64,000 nucleotides of DNA from positions 21,985,112 to 22,049,111 of the forward strand of contig NC_072462.1 of the NCBI RefSeq assembly GCF_027596085.1, in the 5' to 3' direction. This DNA is from Anoplopoma fimbria (Eukaryota; Chordata; Actinopteri; Perciformes; Anoplopomatidae). Below the pieces are notes generated by a model. That model saw nothing but the letters and a program-made list of their open reading frames with translations, did not search any database and had not been told where the DNA came from. Below, one piece after another: positions 24,267 to 36,709 of this stretch; positions within the stretch are counted from its first letter, which is position 1; each line of letters begins with the position of its first letter. The position numbers were made by a program, and so were the translations under genes.

Positions 24267-27200
24267 GTGAGGCTTTACATGATAAACACAACACTTGAGT
24301 GCTGGAATCATGGAGCAGAGTTTCTGTTGTCTACCTTAACACAAACCTCTGTTGTACCTTTAATGGAATACTATCAGGGGATAAGTAAAATATTAATATT
24401 CTGAATACCATATTCAAAGAACTGTGTTTCATAATCATCATTTAAATATTTTATAGGTGGCCATGACATTGATTTGTTTAAAACATTTATTTTCCCTTAC
24501 AGCCATTATGCACAGTTTCTGTTTGCAAAAAAATACAATACCAATATTTTGGCTGCATGAATAGTTTCTTGAATTTCTCTTAAACTCTAAGAGTTTATGC
24601 TAAAATATCTAAAATCAAATATTCATGACCAATGTAAAAAAGGCAAGCTAAATTCAGCCGAGCTAAAGTAAGCAACAAAATCTAAAAGTGTTTGATCCAT
24701 AAATCATAATTTCCATGAAACATATTTGAAAAGAAAAACATATCCAACTTCACCAACAAAAGTTTTGATGTTGTAACAGGCATCATGCTGTGAGCCTTAA
24801 AACTGAGAAAAGGATTATGACTTCTCTGTTTACATACAGCTGTCGTTTTTTTTCATCTGCTAATGAAGTCCTCTCTGCTGTTTCTTTGGACTCTGAACTC
24901 CACCCTACTCAACTCTGTCATATTTACTCCTCGCACTCATCATAATTTCTCCTAAATTACCCATCAAAACCAGTCCCTGAATATACTGTATTTGAGGTAA
25001 GAAATAGGTCATGCAATTATATTTGCATCGCCCATATTGGCTGTGAAAGAGTTGAAGTAGTTTGGATTGCAACCAAATCACATTATCAACGGAGTCCAAC
25101 GTTTGTGTCCAGGGTGACTTTGATGGAAGTCAGGAGGAGTAAAAGTGAATTATAACTGTAAAACTCAGTAATGGAAAAAGATGATAGACAGGGAAGAAAA
25201 AAATCAAATAGTTAAACAATAACAGTAATTGGACCTTCAGTGCCACAGAACCCCACCCTCTCACCACCTGGCGACCTGCAGGGAAGGAGCTGTCAGAGCT
25301 GTTTGAAAGATTTATTACGCTAGAACTTTCAATTTTTCAGCAGCTGAGAGCCACCCATTAATCTTTTTACTGCTTCAGCTCCATTAATACAGGCTGTAAT
25401 TAGTGCCATGTAGATAACATTTAGAAAACATTATTAAAGGGTCTAGTAGATAATTTGACTGTTTTCCCTTCTTTGAGCTTTAAAAGAGAAATTATAATAT
25501 TAAGGTTCCTTCAAAGATCATTGAGATAAGACAGGTAAAGCTACTTGTCTCAGTACACGCAGTGCTCTAATAATATTGAACTATAATTCATGAGTCCCTC
25601 TTGTGATTACATACAATTGTGTTTGTCCAACCAAAGGCTCAATGAATTCCATTGCTTACAAAACAGAGACACCAGACCACTGGGAGTCCTTCTAGAGACG
25701 AAGAGCATATTGAAGTGATTCCATGAAAACAGCTGATGACAAAAACACTATGAGCCCATAAGTGCTGCCAATAAGAGTAGGATGAGTCTGGTAATTAAAA
25801 CCATGTGGTACATAAATGTCACAGAGAGTATGAATGCCTCCATATTCTCAGTGAGCAAAGGTGGCTGGCTTACCTCCAATAAGCAGACAGTTTTTATTTA
25901 AAAAAGAAGAGCTGCAGCTCCATATGCTTTGACTGATTCCTGAGCCAGATGCCAAACCTACACCGGCTGGAAAGTAACAGGAGTGAAGCTGACATTGTTT
26001 GATAGAGATATTTGCATATGTGTCATTTTGTGGTTGCCAAGGTGTTACTGATTCGGCTTTTCAATCTTGGCGAAAGACGTCTGCATTAGGATCAAACCAA
26101 GTAATCAAGGGCCTCATTGTGATGGAGGAAAATGTACAATTTAAAGTTTGGCACGGCTAAACCACTGCTGAGCCTCTCTCAGCGGACAGAGTAAACTTTG
26201 TTGTGTGCTCTCTGCTTTCAAAATAAAATATTTTTGAAAATTGAAGTTAAGGTCATCAAAGTAACCAGTGAAAGATGGAGGAAGCACACATCTTTCAAAC
26301 TGACGCCCGGGTAATAAATGTATTTTGAACTTGATATTAATATTTAAAAAGTTTTGGTTTGGGCAGTCGAGGAATCTCAAGTAAACGTTTGGAAATCATC
26401 AGCATGTAATGTTGTGTGCCATGAAGAGAGATGGCTCTGACATTAGAAGATTACCGAATTAAGTTAGCTAAGGGCTCAAGGGCCAGAACAAATAGCTGCA
26501 GAGTTAAGGGACACCCTTGATGAGATGACCCAGAGGCACCAAACAAAGAAGAGCAGATTATACTTGATGGAGTCACTGCCAGTGGGTTAGAATAAAGCTG
26601 TTTTATCAGACAAATGAACCCTTCATCAAACCCTATAGCCCCCGGAACATGGGGAATAGGCTTTCATAGATCAAGACATGAGACAGCAGCCGGGAGGTCA
26701 AAATATATATAGTTATATCTTTACATGCCAAGTGCAGTTCCTAGTTTTACGTCCTGCTTGTCAGAGTCACCCTCAGTGAGATAGTTCAGCTCCACTCTAC
26801 TGTTAAATATATCACATTTTTATTTGAAAAGTTATGTCTGATTTGTGCCGAATTGGGAATTGTTGGAATGGATTTAGCCATTAATGTGTTTGGGTTCACT
26901 CCTTAATCTAATAGGTGGATTATGAGCAAATAGCTTGATCACCGAGTTGTTGTTGTGCACTAGCACTACCTGAAACATATTATAGATGGATTTTAAAAGT
27001 AGTGTAAAAGGTGTCTCACCATTATCTGAAGCACAGCCTGTTAACGCTAAACACAAAGCTGTGTGTCCTCCAGACAAGGGAAACAGTTTGGATGTAAATG
27101 TCAGAGGTACCTTGCTGGATGGATTCCATTTCAACTCCTTTCCAACCAGTTAAATCCTGCAGCGCTTACTCTGGTCCTTTTGCTTTCAAACAATATAATT

Positions 27201-27782
27201 TGATGTCTCCATACATAATTTATTTTAATGATAATGTCCTTTAATTCAAATTCAAAGGCTGTTTAGATAGGTAGAGAGCTTTCTATGTTCAAATGCAGTA
27301 CATAATTAAATAACTTAATTTAAAAGGCATTTCTACAAAGGCAGAAACTGTGTCAATTTGGCACAGTCATGTATATCCTGACATGGGTGCATTATGATTA
27401 GTATGGTTGCATTATGATTAGTATGGTTTGTTGGCTATTTGAATTCAAACAGTGTCAGATATCGCCCGCTTCACACGGATGAGCGTTGTAAACAAACTGA
27501 TTGTCCAATTCAAACATTGGTCCAATCAGAATAGATTGAGCCTCCTCATCAGTGGCTCTGAGTCACCACATTGAAGTGGCTCCTGAAACTCTCTATTTTC
27601 TATTTCACGTCTCCATTTTCAGTGTGAGAAAAAGCCTGACACCAGGGGTGAGTCTGACAGCCTGTCAAGAAACGCAATTGAGACTGCAACAAGTTCTTTA
27701 AAATGTTGATATTAAAGTATTGTCTGGTTCACATCATTTTTTTTCGATATTTAACCCCCATTCATGTATCTGCCTTTGATAG
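24267..27782 (+). other. whrn: Whirlin intron between PDZ1-end and first PDZ2 exon
   Basis: 3,516 bases, GTGAGG to GATAG. It holds an L1-like reverse transcriptase relic on the minus strand (about 26290-26700) and a 20-base tandem duplication of gcattatgattagtatggtt near 27389-27428. Otherwise it is AT-rich with no coding signal. Confidence 0.88.
26290..26700 (-). pseudogene. L1-like LINE reverse transcriptase relic
   Basis: Read on the minus strand from about 26645 down, one frame gives FDEGFICLIKQLYSNPLAV, then HQGCPLTLQLFVLALEPLAN and LIR followed by a stop. These correspond to the L1 reverse transcriptase blocks that normally read FI.WI..LY.NP.A, RQGCPLSPLLFALA.EPLA and IR. Shortly after, in a shifted frame, ADDFQTFT stands where the catalytic YADD motif should be. 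At least one stop and one frameshift are present, and the upstream part (26645-26700) is barely recognisable. There is no intact ORF and no visible 3' tail. It is an old, 5'- and 3'-eroded insertion antisense to whrn. Confidence 0.65.
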
Positions 27783-27908
27783 GTCAACTTGGTTTTGGAT
27801 GACGGCCGCTCCCTGGGTCTGATGATCCGAGGGGGAGCAGAATATGCTCTGGGTATTTACATCACCGGAGCGGACCAGGGATCAGCAGCAGAGTGTGGAG
27901 GACTCAAG
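27783..27908 (+). CDS. whrn: Whirlin exon: N-terminal half of PDZ2
   Basis: 126 bases, 42 codons, phase 0 at both ends. It encodes VNLVLDDGRSLGLMIRGGAE and YALGIYITGADQGSAAECGG LK. The carboxylate-binding loop of the PDZ fold is SLGL (codons 10-13), followed by the IRGG turn and strand GIYIT. Relative to my recollection of the human protein, nearly all residues are identical or conservative. The acceptor is tttgatag and the donor gtatca, a weaker donor than those of the neighbouring exons. Continuity with the exon at 56629 (GLK then VGDQILEVNG) is exact for a PDZ domain. It binds C-terminal peptides of Usher-complex membrane proteins. Confidence 0.96.
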
Positions 27909-28169
27909 GTATCACTTTAATCTCTCACTCGCTGTCTCAAACACACACACACTGTCTCACTTTGATCTGACATATGAAACCTGTGATATTTCAGATGAGA
28001 TTTTAGTTATTGTCATGCTTTGGTCTTTGAAAGTGTGCATAAAGGTGACACCATACACACACCAGCTCAACCATATTTAGCCTTCTTATTCTGAGGCCTC
28101 TCACTGCACTGCTGCTCACACAGTTTTGGTGCCTGATTACACGTTTGGTCACAATATGAGACCAAAAAA

Positions 28170-28375
28170 ATTGTGAAATCCAGCAATCACAGTTTCCACA
28201 GATTCCAAGATGACATCTTCAAATGTCTTGTTTTGTCTGACCGAATGTCCAAAAGGAAAACCAGAAAATTTGGATCCAGAGCAGAAGCTGTGAATTGAAG
28301 CATTTTCGCTTAAAAATCAATTAACTAATAAGTTGTTGATTACTTCTCTGTCAATAAACTAATCATTTAAGATCT
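28170..28375. repeat. Dispersed teleost repeat
   Basis: Phrases tgttttgtctgaccgaatg, gaattgaagcattttcgct and gttgttgattacttctctg follow the order of a common fish intronic repeat that I recall. The usual tail is an 'attaatcgactaat'-type sequence, degraded here to tcaataaactaatcattt. Class unknown. Confidence 0.45.
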
Positions 28376-29700
28376 ATAACAACCTGTAATACGTCTTCAA
28401 AATAACTAATTGCAAGTTATGAGCAATAAGCTATGAAATTTTGCTAATTCAACATGCACACTTAAATTGTTATCAGAACTCGTAACCTTTTGTAGTGACT
28501 ATAATTGTTCTGTTTTATTTGACAAAAGCATTGATTCCTGAGAGGGAAGACATCCCTTTTACCTGCTATCCTTGCAGAGGGTCGGGTACAGAGCAGCTGG
28601 TGGGGATTTAATGTAGGACATTAAAAGTGATAAAGATCCTTAAGGGATCCGGCTGTATCAGCACCAGCCCGTCTGTGATCGCTATCAGAGGGACGCCTAC
28701 GGAATGCTCTGTCTAGAAAATAGGCATCTCTGAGCAGTAAGGAAGTTCCCTTTAAGATATTTTTCTGTCACATTGACATGACAACAAAGGAAGTTATTCC
28801 AATATGCCACTACTTGGGCAATTCTCTTGTCAAGTTGCTATTCCCCTTCTTCTTCACCACATGGGCTGTCAAAAATAATTGCTTTAAGGCGTTTGAAGAA
28901 ATTAGGAAGTAACATATGCTGTTTGTTGAACACATTTTGCTGTAACTAAACTCACATTGATTCGGCATTAAGTCATAAAAGAAAACAATGTTGTAGTGAA
29001 ACAGCTAATGCCTTTTAAAGACTTTCACCATTTAATCTGAATAATGGTAGTGTTCCCTGGGAGACGAGGCAGTTGGTGATGAAGAAATTAATGAATGAAT
29101 GAAGGATTTTCAAAAACTTCAGTAATGAGCTGAGGAGATATTTTTTTAAGGATTGTTATTTTAGAACAGAATTACAGTGTGGTATTTTCTAACTAATTTC
29201 AGTATCCTCCAGATACTGTAAATCTCAAAAGCAGTCTTATGTCATCATTCTGGGGACTTTATCAAAGACAATAGATGTTTTCAGTTTAGCTAGAATAATG
29301 TTCGACACATCCCAAGAAGCTGTAAGTCAGTAACAGTGGGTGGGAGCTGAGAAAAATATTCTGACATCATGGTGATGCAGGGCAACATTCATTGTGTTCA
29401 CTCACATTTAAATAGCCAGGACAATTTATTAATGACATTTTACAACACTTTTAGAATGTTTAAAAGACTGATCAAATGCTGATACCGCCAGCGTTGTACC
29501 CGTTCATATGAGACCGCCGTTGTTTGTCACTGTTAACGGAGACTTCAGTCTGCAGTTTATTTTACGTAAGACTTCATGATCGAAAAACGTTTTCATATCA
29601 CGTCTCAACACTTTTTTGCTCCCTCTCTTGCTTTCTTTCTGTTTCTGTTTCTTAAGTTATGTACTGCCTGGATTTAACTCACTCCATCGGTCTGCCTGAC

Positions 29701-29732
29701 ACATATAGCTGATGTTCATATCAGCTATATGT
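29701..29732. repeat. Perfect 13-bp palindrome, 6-base loop
   Basis: Left arm acatatagctgat (29701-29713), loop gttcat, right arm atcagctatatgt (29720-29732). The arms are perfectly complementary. No flanking signs of a mobile element were seen. Confidence 0.9.
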
Positions 29733-31271
29733 TTTGAAATGCGTGACAGATAGACAGAACATACCGACCTAATTTGGGTACATTTTCAGGTATCCTCAGA
29801 ATGCACAGCCGCCGTTGGTTTTGCTCACAAATGAGTGTTTGTCACGCTGACATGGCAACAGAAGGAGAGTGAGGATGGACGTCTCCTCCCAGGAGCCCTT
29901 CATCTCACACCTGTTAGTGATCACCCTGTCAACCAGCCAATTACACAGGCACCTATTATAGAGCCCACACAGGCGTACACACTCAGCACAGCAGCATCTT
30001 GATGTGGAGGGTTGTTAGCAACCAGAAAAAAAGAGCAGACAGGAAAGACAGGAGAAAAGGTTTTAATATCCTGTGATATTCTTTATTTATTTTTATGCTT
30101 CTGCTTCCCCCCCTGAAGTTATTTTCTTTATTTCATATGCATGAACTACTTAACATTGCCTCTTGTGCTGTGATGTGCATTTTAAGGAATGTGTTTTGGA
30201 AACTCTCGAGCCTGAGTTTACAGACCTCAAATAGCTTCTATTTTTTGTGCCCCAATTTCCTCGCCTTTTCTCTGTTTTGGTGCCGGGCAGCTCAGTATTT
30301 GGAGTGGAATTTTGTCATTTGGAAATACTGGAATGAATACAAGCCAGTAGAGTTTCCAGTTCAAAGACTTGGGTTCAGTTTAGGAGAAACAAATATCTTA
30401 ATAAAGCACATTTCACTGCCTGTTCTGATGCGTTTCGCACCTTTTGTTGCTTTGAGTGATCCTCCAGTAGATGCTTTAGGGTTGTAAATCACAAGATTCC
30501 TCTTGATGCGATATTATATCAATTCTTTGGACAATTAAATGATATTTGTTGAAATCACAAAGTCTGCTAAAGTAAAATTTCAATTTGAGTCAATTAATTT
30601 ACCAGAGATTGATATGAGCCGATATCATATATCAGTTACATTTATAGCATCTCTGAAAAAGCAACGAAAATATGATTTGACAATTTTATTATTGGGCTTT
30701 TGCCAGAAATTTTCTTCGGTGTTTTTTTAATAAAAATAATGTTGTTGTTGGAGGTCTGGTTGTTGGTCAAAGCTGGTTCGCAGCTTGTGACTAAAATGAG
30801 AATGGCTGGTTTACCTAAGTGGTCAGTCCACCTTAAGTATTCCTGGGCCAAAGTTGTCGCTTTGGAGCTAACCCCCATCATTTTAATCAGCAGGTGGTAA
30901 GCGACACATAGGAACTCGGTTTGTGTCTTGAGAAATTGTACCGTTTATAATCACAGTCACGCCCACACCCGCTAATGTTGCCAACCACTTGGATGTAAAT
31001 GCAGAAACAGACGTACCATGGTAATTTCAAAGTAAAGGTGTGTCGTAAAGATGTTGATATGTATCAATGTGTTCAGCTGCATCGCTTATATTTGATAATT
31101 GAATCGCTACATCAAACCCAATCAATGGAGCGTTAAACCCCTAGTAGATGCCTGGCTTTACAGGCAGGGCCAAATCCCTGGCGCCGTCTCGCCAGAGCGA
31201 GGTGGAGGTTGAGAAGGACGAGGAAAGAAAGCACAGCCATGGGCGATCTCACACATTCAAGCACAGACACA

Positions 31272-31407
<136 letters not shown>

Positions 31408-32169
31408 ACACCCGCTCAGGTAGGCAACAAATGGGTGAGACACACAAATGCTAAACCAAAGGTCAAAGTATTTAAAACTCTAGGCCGGTCATTAAAATGG
31501 GTCAGTAACATACCTTTTAGAATATATCATATCTCCTAGGAGTTAATTATTCTATATAACCCTCTGTGTTGAGACCAGCAGTACGGTCACTGGTCTTTCT
31601 GCAATTGTTAATGCCCGAGGCAAGATCTTTAAAATATGTGCACTGTAAACAATGTCCTTCAGGATATTCAGAAAATGCACTGGAATTAATATTATATTAG
31701 ATTTGGATTTCAGAATCCAAGACCCAAGAAGAAAATGTCTGTAAATCACATTAATGGACTTTTACTTTTCACACCAGCTCATTTGACGCTTGCCATCGTG
31801 TTTGTTTGAACACATGATGTGAACACTAGCTTCTTAATTTAATATAATTACAATTCCCCACAAAATTGCTATACATTTATTGAAGCATGATGATGAAGAT
31901 TTGGAATTGATATGAAAAGGCCCTCATTAAATCAAAGTATGAATACTTTGATGAAAGGTGTTCTTTTTTTCTGAATCTTTGAAGTTGAAGAACATTACTA
32001 GCATTCACAAGGACATCAGGCCTCACAACCAAATAGAATAAAATAATGCATTTCTGTATTTCCCTTTAGAGGGACTGCTGAGCAGATGCACTCTGGATCC
32101 ACTAGAGAACTACTTTCAAAAATAGAATAGCCGTATGCGTATCTTCTTATTCCCCAAGTGCTCATTGCC

Positions 32170-32395
32170 AGCCACAACAGTGTATATCTGGTAACAGTTG
32201 TTTTCACCTTGTGAGTCTGTGTGTGTGTCTAATGGCAAAATTCTGTCGGGGAAACACCTATTCTCACAGGAACTACTACAGAAGAGTTTATGAGTACTTT
32301 ACCAGGTTTTTATATTTCTGTCTTTGGAAAGATTTTGTGAAAGCAATAGCGTCAAAATCATGCAAGATGCTGTCACGAAACTTTAGAGGTGTGTG
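32170..32395 (+). repeat. Dispersed repeat family B, copy 2
   Basis: Same family and strand as 15511-15680, extending further to the right through tgcaagatgctgtcacgaaa. The extension also matches my memory of this fish repeat. Confidence 0.65.
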
Positions 32396-32854
32396 TATTT
32401 GAGATTTGGCAGCATGGCTAGTTTTTGTTTTCTTCTTTTGTCTTTGTTATTTCGTAATTTGCACCAAACTTAAGTGTTTGTAGCCTCTGTTGGTTTGTCG
32501 TTGGCAGCATATGGAATTATTGATTCCCCTGTGGCCTCATCGGTGGATGTTTGTCCGGTGCGCATGTGGTGATTTGTCATGTTTTATTATTTTACATCCT
32601 ACCTATAAACCATACATAAGTGCAAGTGGAAATATGTTAAGTTCGAAAAGCTGAGTCTGCTTAACTTTTTTGTAATATTTCTATAATAAGAGGGAAGTAA
32701 AAGTTAATAGAAGATTTTAGTTTCAGTCTTGAAATAAAGCAGTTTGCCTGGTTACTGCGATAGTTAATGGGGAATCTGGAGAGCAACTACAAATGTTTAC
32801 CAGCTGTGTTGTAAAATAATAATTAAGATTCAAATTATGTCAGTGTTCATTTAT

Positions 32855-33172
32855 TCATGCCTTGTTTTCAGATATTCCATATATGCACTGGCAAATGGCA
32901 GCACTGTTACCATTTGGATGATGTGCCTCCACTGTCTCCAGAGACCAGGGTTCAACTCTCAGCAGGGAGGCAAGCTGCACTGCTGTCAGATTAGACACAT
33001 CCTCGCCTGAAGGGACTTCACATTGTGTGCAACACGGTGATCCATAGTGTTTGATCACCCTAAACTGTGTGTACAGAAGAATCCCTGCCTGGTCATGCCT
33101 GTAAATGCCCTTTTTAACAACATCCTCAGCCTGATGCTGCAGCACCAAAGCCTGGTTCAGCCTGCACCCTCA
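32855..33172 (-). other. Unrecognised open frame with protein-like composition
   Basis: On the minus strand the frame is open from just after a stop near 33173 to a stop at 32855, about 105 codons. It starts GCRLNQALVLQHQAEDVVKK and includes the stretches VPSGEDVSNLTAVQLASLLR and VEPWSLETVEAHHPNGNSAA. Residue composition is balanced and the DNA is GC-richer than its surroundings, unlike the AT-rich spurious frames nearby. There is no ATG start and I recognise no family. It could be a decayed retrocopy, a transposon-carried fragment or chance. It lies antisense within the large whrn intron. I would not call it a gene. Confidence 0.25.
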
Positions 33173-36100
33173 TCAAACAGAGAAACTTGTTTTGTCTCAG
33201 TGGATGAATAAGAGAAGTTGGAGCCTCACTGATAACACGCATCTGTGGAAACTTCACCACTGGTTGATTTTATTTTCCACTTAATACAAATCAGTTCTCC
33301 CTACTGTAACTTTTTTCCAAGTACAATGACACCGCCTGAACTTTTCTAACTAAGCTTGAGGATTTGGATGACTGCCTCTGTTAGATTCTTCAGATCCTGC
33401 AGTAAAGTTCTTGTAAAGTTTATTTATAAGAATGTAGGCTGCTGTTAAACTTGTCTTTGACTCTAGTAAAACATTTTATTCCAAAAGTGGCCTTTAATAT
33501 ATGGACATCTGACGGGGGAAACTGCTGTTACCATATGACTGTTTGTAATACAGCAATGATGTAGGAGTTAGCAGGCAGGTGTTTTTGGCTTCTGCACTAC
33601 CCTAACTTAACATAACTAAGCTTAGCTATATTAGTATGTGTTATTGGTATTGGAATGCGGTCTAGGGTAGAGTTTGATGATGTAGTCATGATAGCAGGTG
33701 CATTGGCATTATGGGCTGACATAACTGTATACTGTTTGGCAAAAAATATATATTTATGTTCTCAAAAGATAAGAATCTGCCGTTTTTCCGCTTAATTCTT
33801 AGGCATTTCGATGTTCTTATAGTGTTGTCTGTCTGCTACCCCTTGAATGGGCCCTTTGAACTTCATTTTACCGTTCTGTTCTTATTGGACTGGGTAGTCT
33901 TTAAATACTTTTTTAGAAAACTGAATGAAAAGGGGTAGTTGGTTCCACTGTGCTACAGTCTACAAGGGCTAAGTAATGGGAACAAATGGAAATAAAAACC
34001 AAAATACATCCTAAAAAATTTGGCAAGTATTGTTGTTTTTTGGGAACGTAAAAGTAAATCAAACTACTTGAGTGTGGTTGGTCTGTTTCTGCAAACTGTT
34101 TTGCTAATCTTATAGGGGATAAGACAGTATAGCGGATAATATTCCTACTGTTGTCAAATTTTTGACAGTTAGGATGCTATAAATTGTTGCTAGTTTTACA
34201 CAGCAAAATCTTGATTTGGATAAATTTAGACTTGTGGTACTAAAGTGATGTAGTTGCTGTTTTGCAAAGTACTACGATGTAGGTTATTGCTTTAAATGGC
34301 CTCTTGTCTCTCTGGTGAAAGGGTAATAAAGGCCAGTAACGCTGGTCTGGGGTGGTGATCCGGATGTGGGTGTTTTATGAATAATCTGCCCACTCTTTTG
34401 AGCTGTGGCTGCTGCAGACTACAGGAGCAGCTCTGACTGGCATACAAATCTCTTTTCTGTTATCGAGAGAGACTCTGTACAGGAGGCGACTGATCGTGAC
34501 TATGATATAATACTGATATCATATGAGAAAAATATTATAAACTCAAGTATTGATCATAAGATATTAGATATCATACCCTAGAATGTTGTATTTTAAGTAA
34601 AACTGTACCCATATTTTCAGACAGAGATATGATAGGAATAATTTCTGTAATATTATACAGGGCTTGAAATTAAAAACTGGGAAGTATGATCTGATCTTTT
34701 ATCATTTAGTTTCTATACTTTCTTCATAAACAATATTGCTGAATATATGACTAAGTGACCCCTCCCATCAGTGGGCGTGTCCTGTTCACATGGGACACGA
34801 CACAAACCCATCAGTACTCCTCTACCACCCGCCCTACACATACTTCACACTCTAAATACTACGTCAGTTGCTCTGGCCTTCCAGTAATGACGTGGATGGT
34901 TTTGCATTAAAGTTAGTTGAAAGCCGTCTGTGCCTCGTACAGACACTAAAGCATGCACCTGTGCATCAGTATCAGAGGGGCACTGATCCAAACATTCTAA
35001 GCCCAATTCGTCAAATGTCGCAGCTTGGTCTGTGCTCCTAAGGTTTAAACTATGACCCTCTAGGTAACCCTCTATTGTTAGTTTTGAACGTGTCAGGGAT
35101 GGTCGTTACATGCATAGGGTCTTTTCAAAATAAACTTGAGTCTTCACAGGAAGTTTAGGTTTAGACGACAAAACCATAAATTAGGATTAGGATTGAAAAT
35201 AGCGTGGTTGATGTTAGTTTTGATGACTAAAGACTCATGTGACACAGGACTGACTCAACAAAATGTCAATGTTTACTTTTAGTCTGGCACGGGCCACAAT
35301 TAGCAGTGTCCTACACCGATCCAGCTCCCTTCTCACCCACCCTGGGTAAACTATCTTGCTCTTCATACCACATCAGTTGCTTTGACCATGTAATAAGGAC
35401 CCAGGTGCCTTTACATTTGAGTTAATTGCATTGCAAACACACGATAAAGGGCTCCTCGCTGCGTCGGTGTTAGTCAGCGAGCAGCACTGACCAAGCAGGC
35501 AGTATTTGACCGGTTGGGAGTGAGATGGGGTTGGGTGTTTCTACATGATTTGTCTTTGTTACCTTGTAAGAGGTAATTAATAATCCATGACAGTTATCAA
35601 CAAGATCAAGGTGAACCAGGGCTAAAAATCATAACTATCAGACAAACCATTAATGCGATTTATTCTCTTTAAGTATAGATCACCTTTTTTTAATTCTAAC
35701 TTAACTTTTTTTTCCAGTCACAAAAAAGCCCTGCAGCTGACTTTGAATTTAAGCGTCCTTTATGTGATAACTCACAGGGATCCATTGTGCATCCAAAACA
35801 GTGTCATAAACATCCTCAGGCTCATGCAAGCTAAAGACATCTCTGATTGTCATTGCTCAGCAGGAGAAAATGCTACCTCATCACTGTCCACGACGCTGGT
35901 GCTTACGCTTCAATGCCTTACCCGGCAGCAGACCGTCTTCACTGTCTGTACGCAGTTTTTTTGTTTTTTTTATCTGTAAATCTCTAGTATGACTATGATG
36001 GATGGCTTCTATCGCTCCCGGCGTTCTATAATCATCACACCACCTAGATGACACCCTTCAGTCTTGGAGAAAATGAAAGCTCTGCTGTATAAATGTTACC

Positions 36101-36660
36101 ACACCGCTTTGCTATCCCGTCGCATCCTCTTTTGACGGGAAGCCTTGTGACAACCTTTGTTGTTAAATTTTCACAAGTGGGTTACGTTAAAGTGGCTCTG
36201 CAAGGAGAAGGGACGTTGATAAAAACAACTGACGAAATGAAGGTCCACATGCAAGTGAAGATAAATGAGTTTGTATATGTGTGTTTGTTTGGACGACTAT
36301 AGGAAAGACCTTGTCTAGTCATTGAAATCCCCCTGTATTGCACCTCAGCCCACTTACTGCAATCCAACTGAAGAGAAAGGTCAGTCCTGCCCAATGCCCT
36401 TCTGTTGACATCTGCCTGGTTCGGTTGAATTTAATTAAAGCATAAGGGAAAAGGTCATGCCTACTGTGATGTCAACACATGAAGGTAACCAGAGAGGCAA
36501 CTGGACACTTTTTAAATTCTGTAAGATGTATTTAACTGCTTCTTTTTCAGATTAGTCACCAAGCGTTTGGTAGACTCATAATTAAAGAGATTTAGCTGAA
36601 GTCTGAAAGTTAGAATAAATGTGTTCAGCCTCACTCTTTCCTTTGTTTCTCTTTTACTCA

Positions 36661-36690
36661 AATCCAAACATATATGTATATGTTTGGATT
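36661..36690. repeat. Perfect 14-bp palindrome, 2-base loop
   Basis: aatccaaacatata pairs perfectly with tatatgtttggatt. It lies 19 bases left of the CACTG end at 36710. Confidence 0.93.
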
Positions 36691-36709
36691 TACAAACGGT
36701 GTATAAACT

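Noticed and set aside
25255..25440. Possible conserved noncoding element with several ATTA motifs
   Set aside because: Homeodomain-like ATTA motifs are frequent in AT-rich introns. Without cross-species alignment there is nothing to support it.
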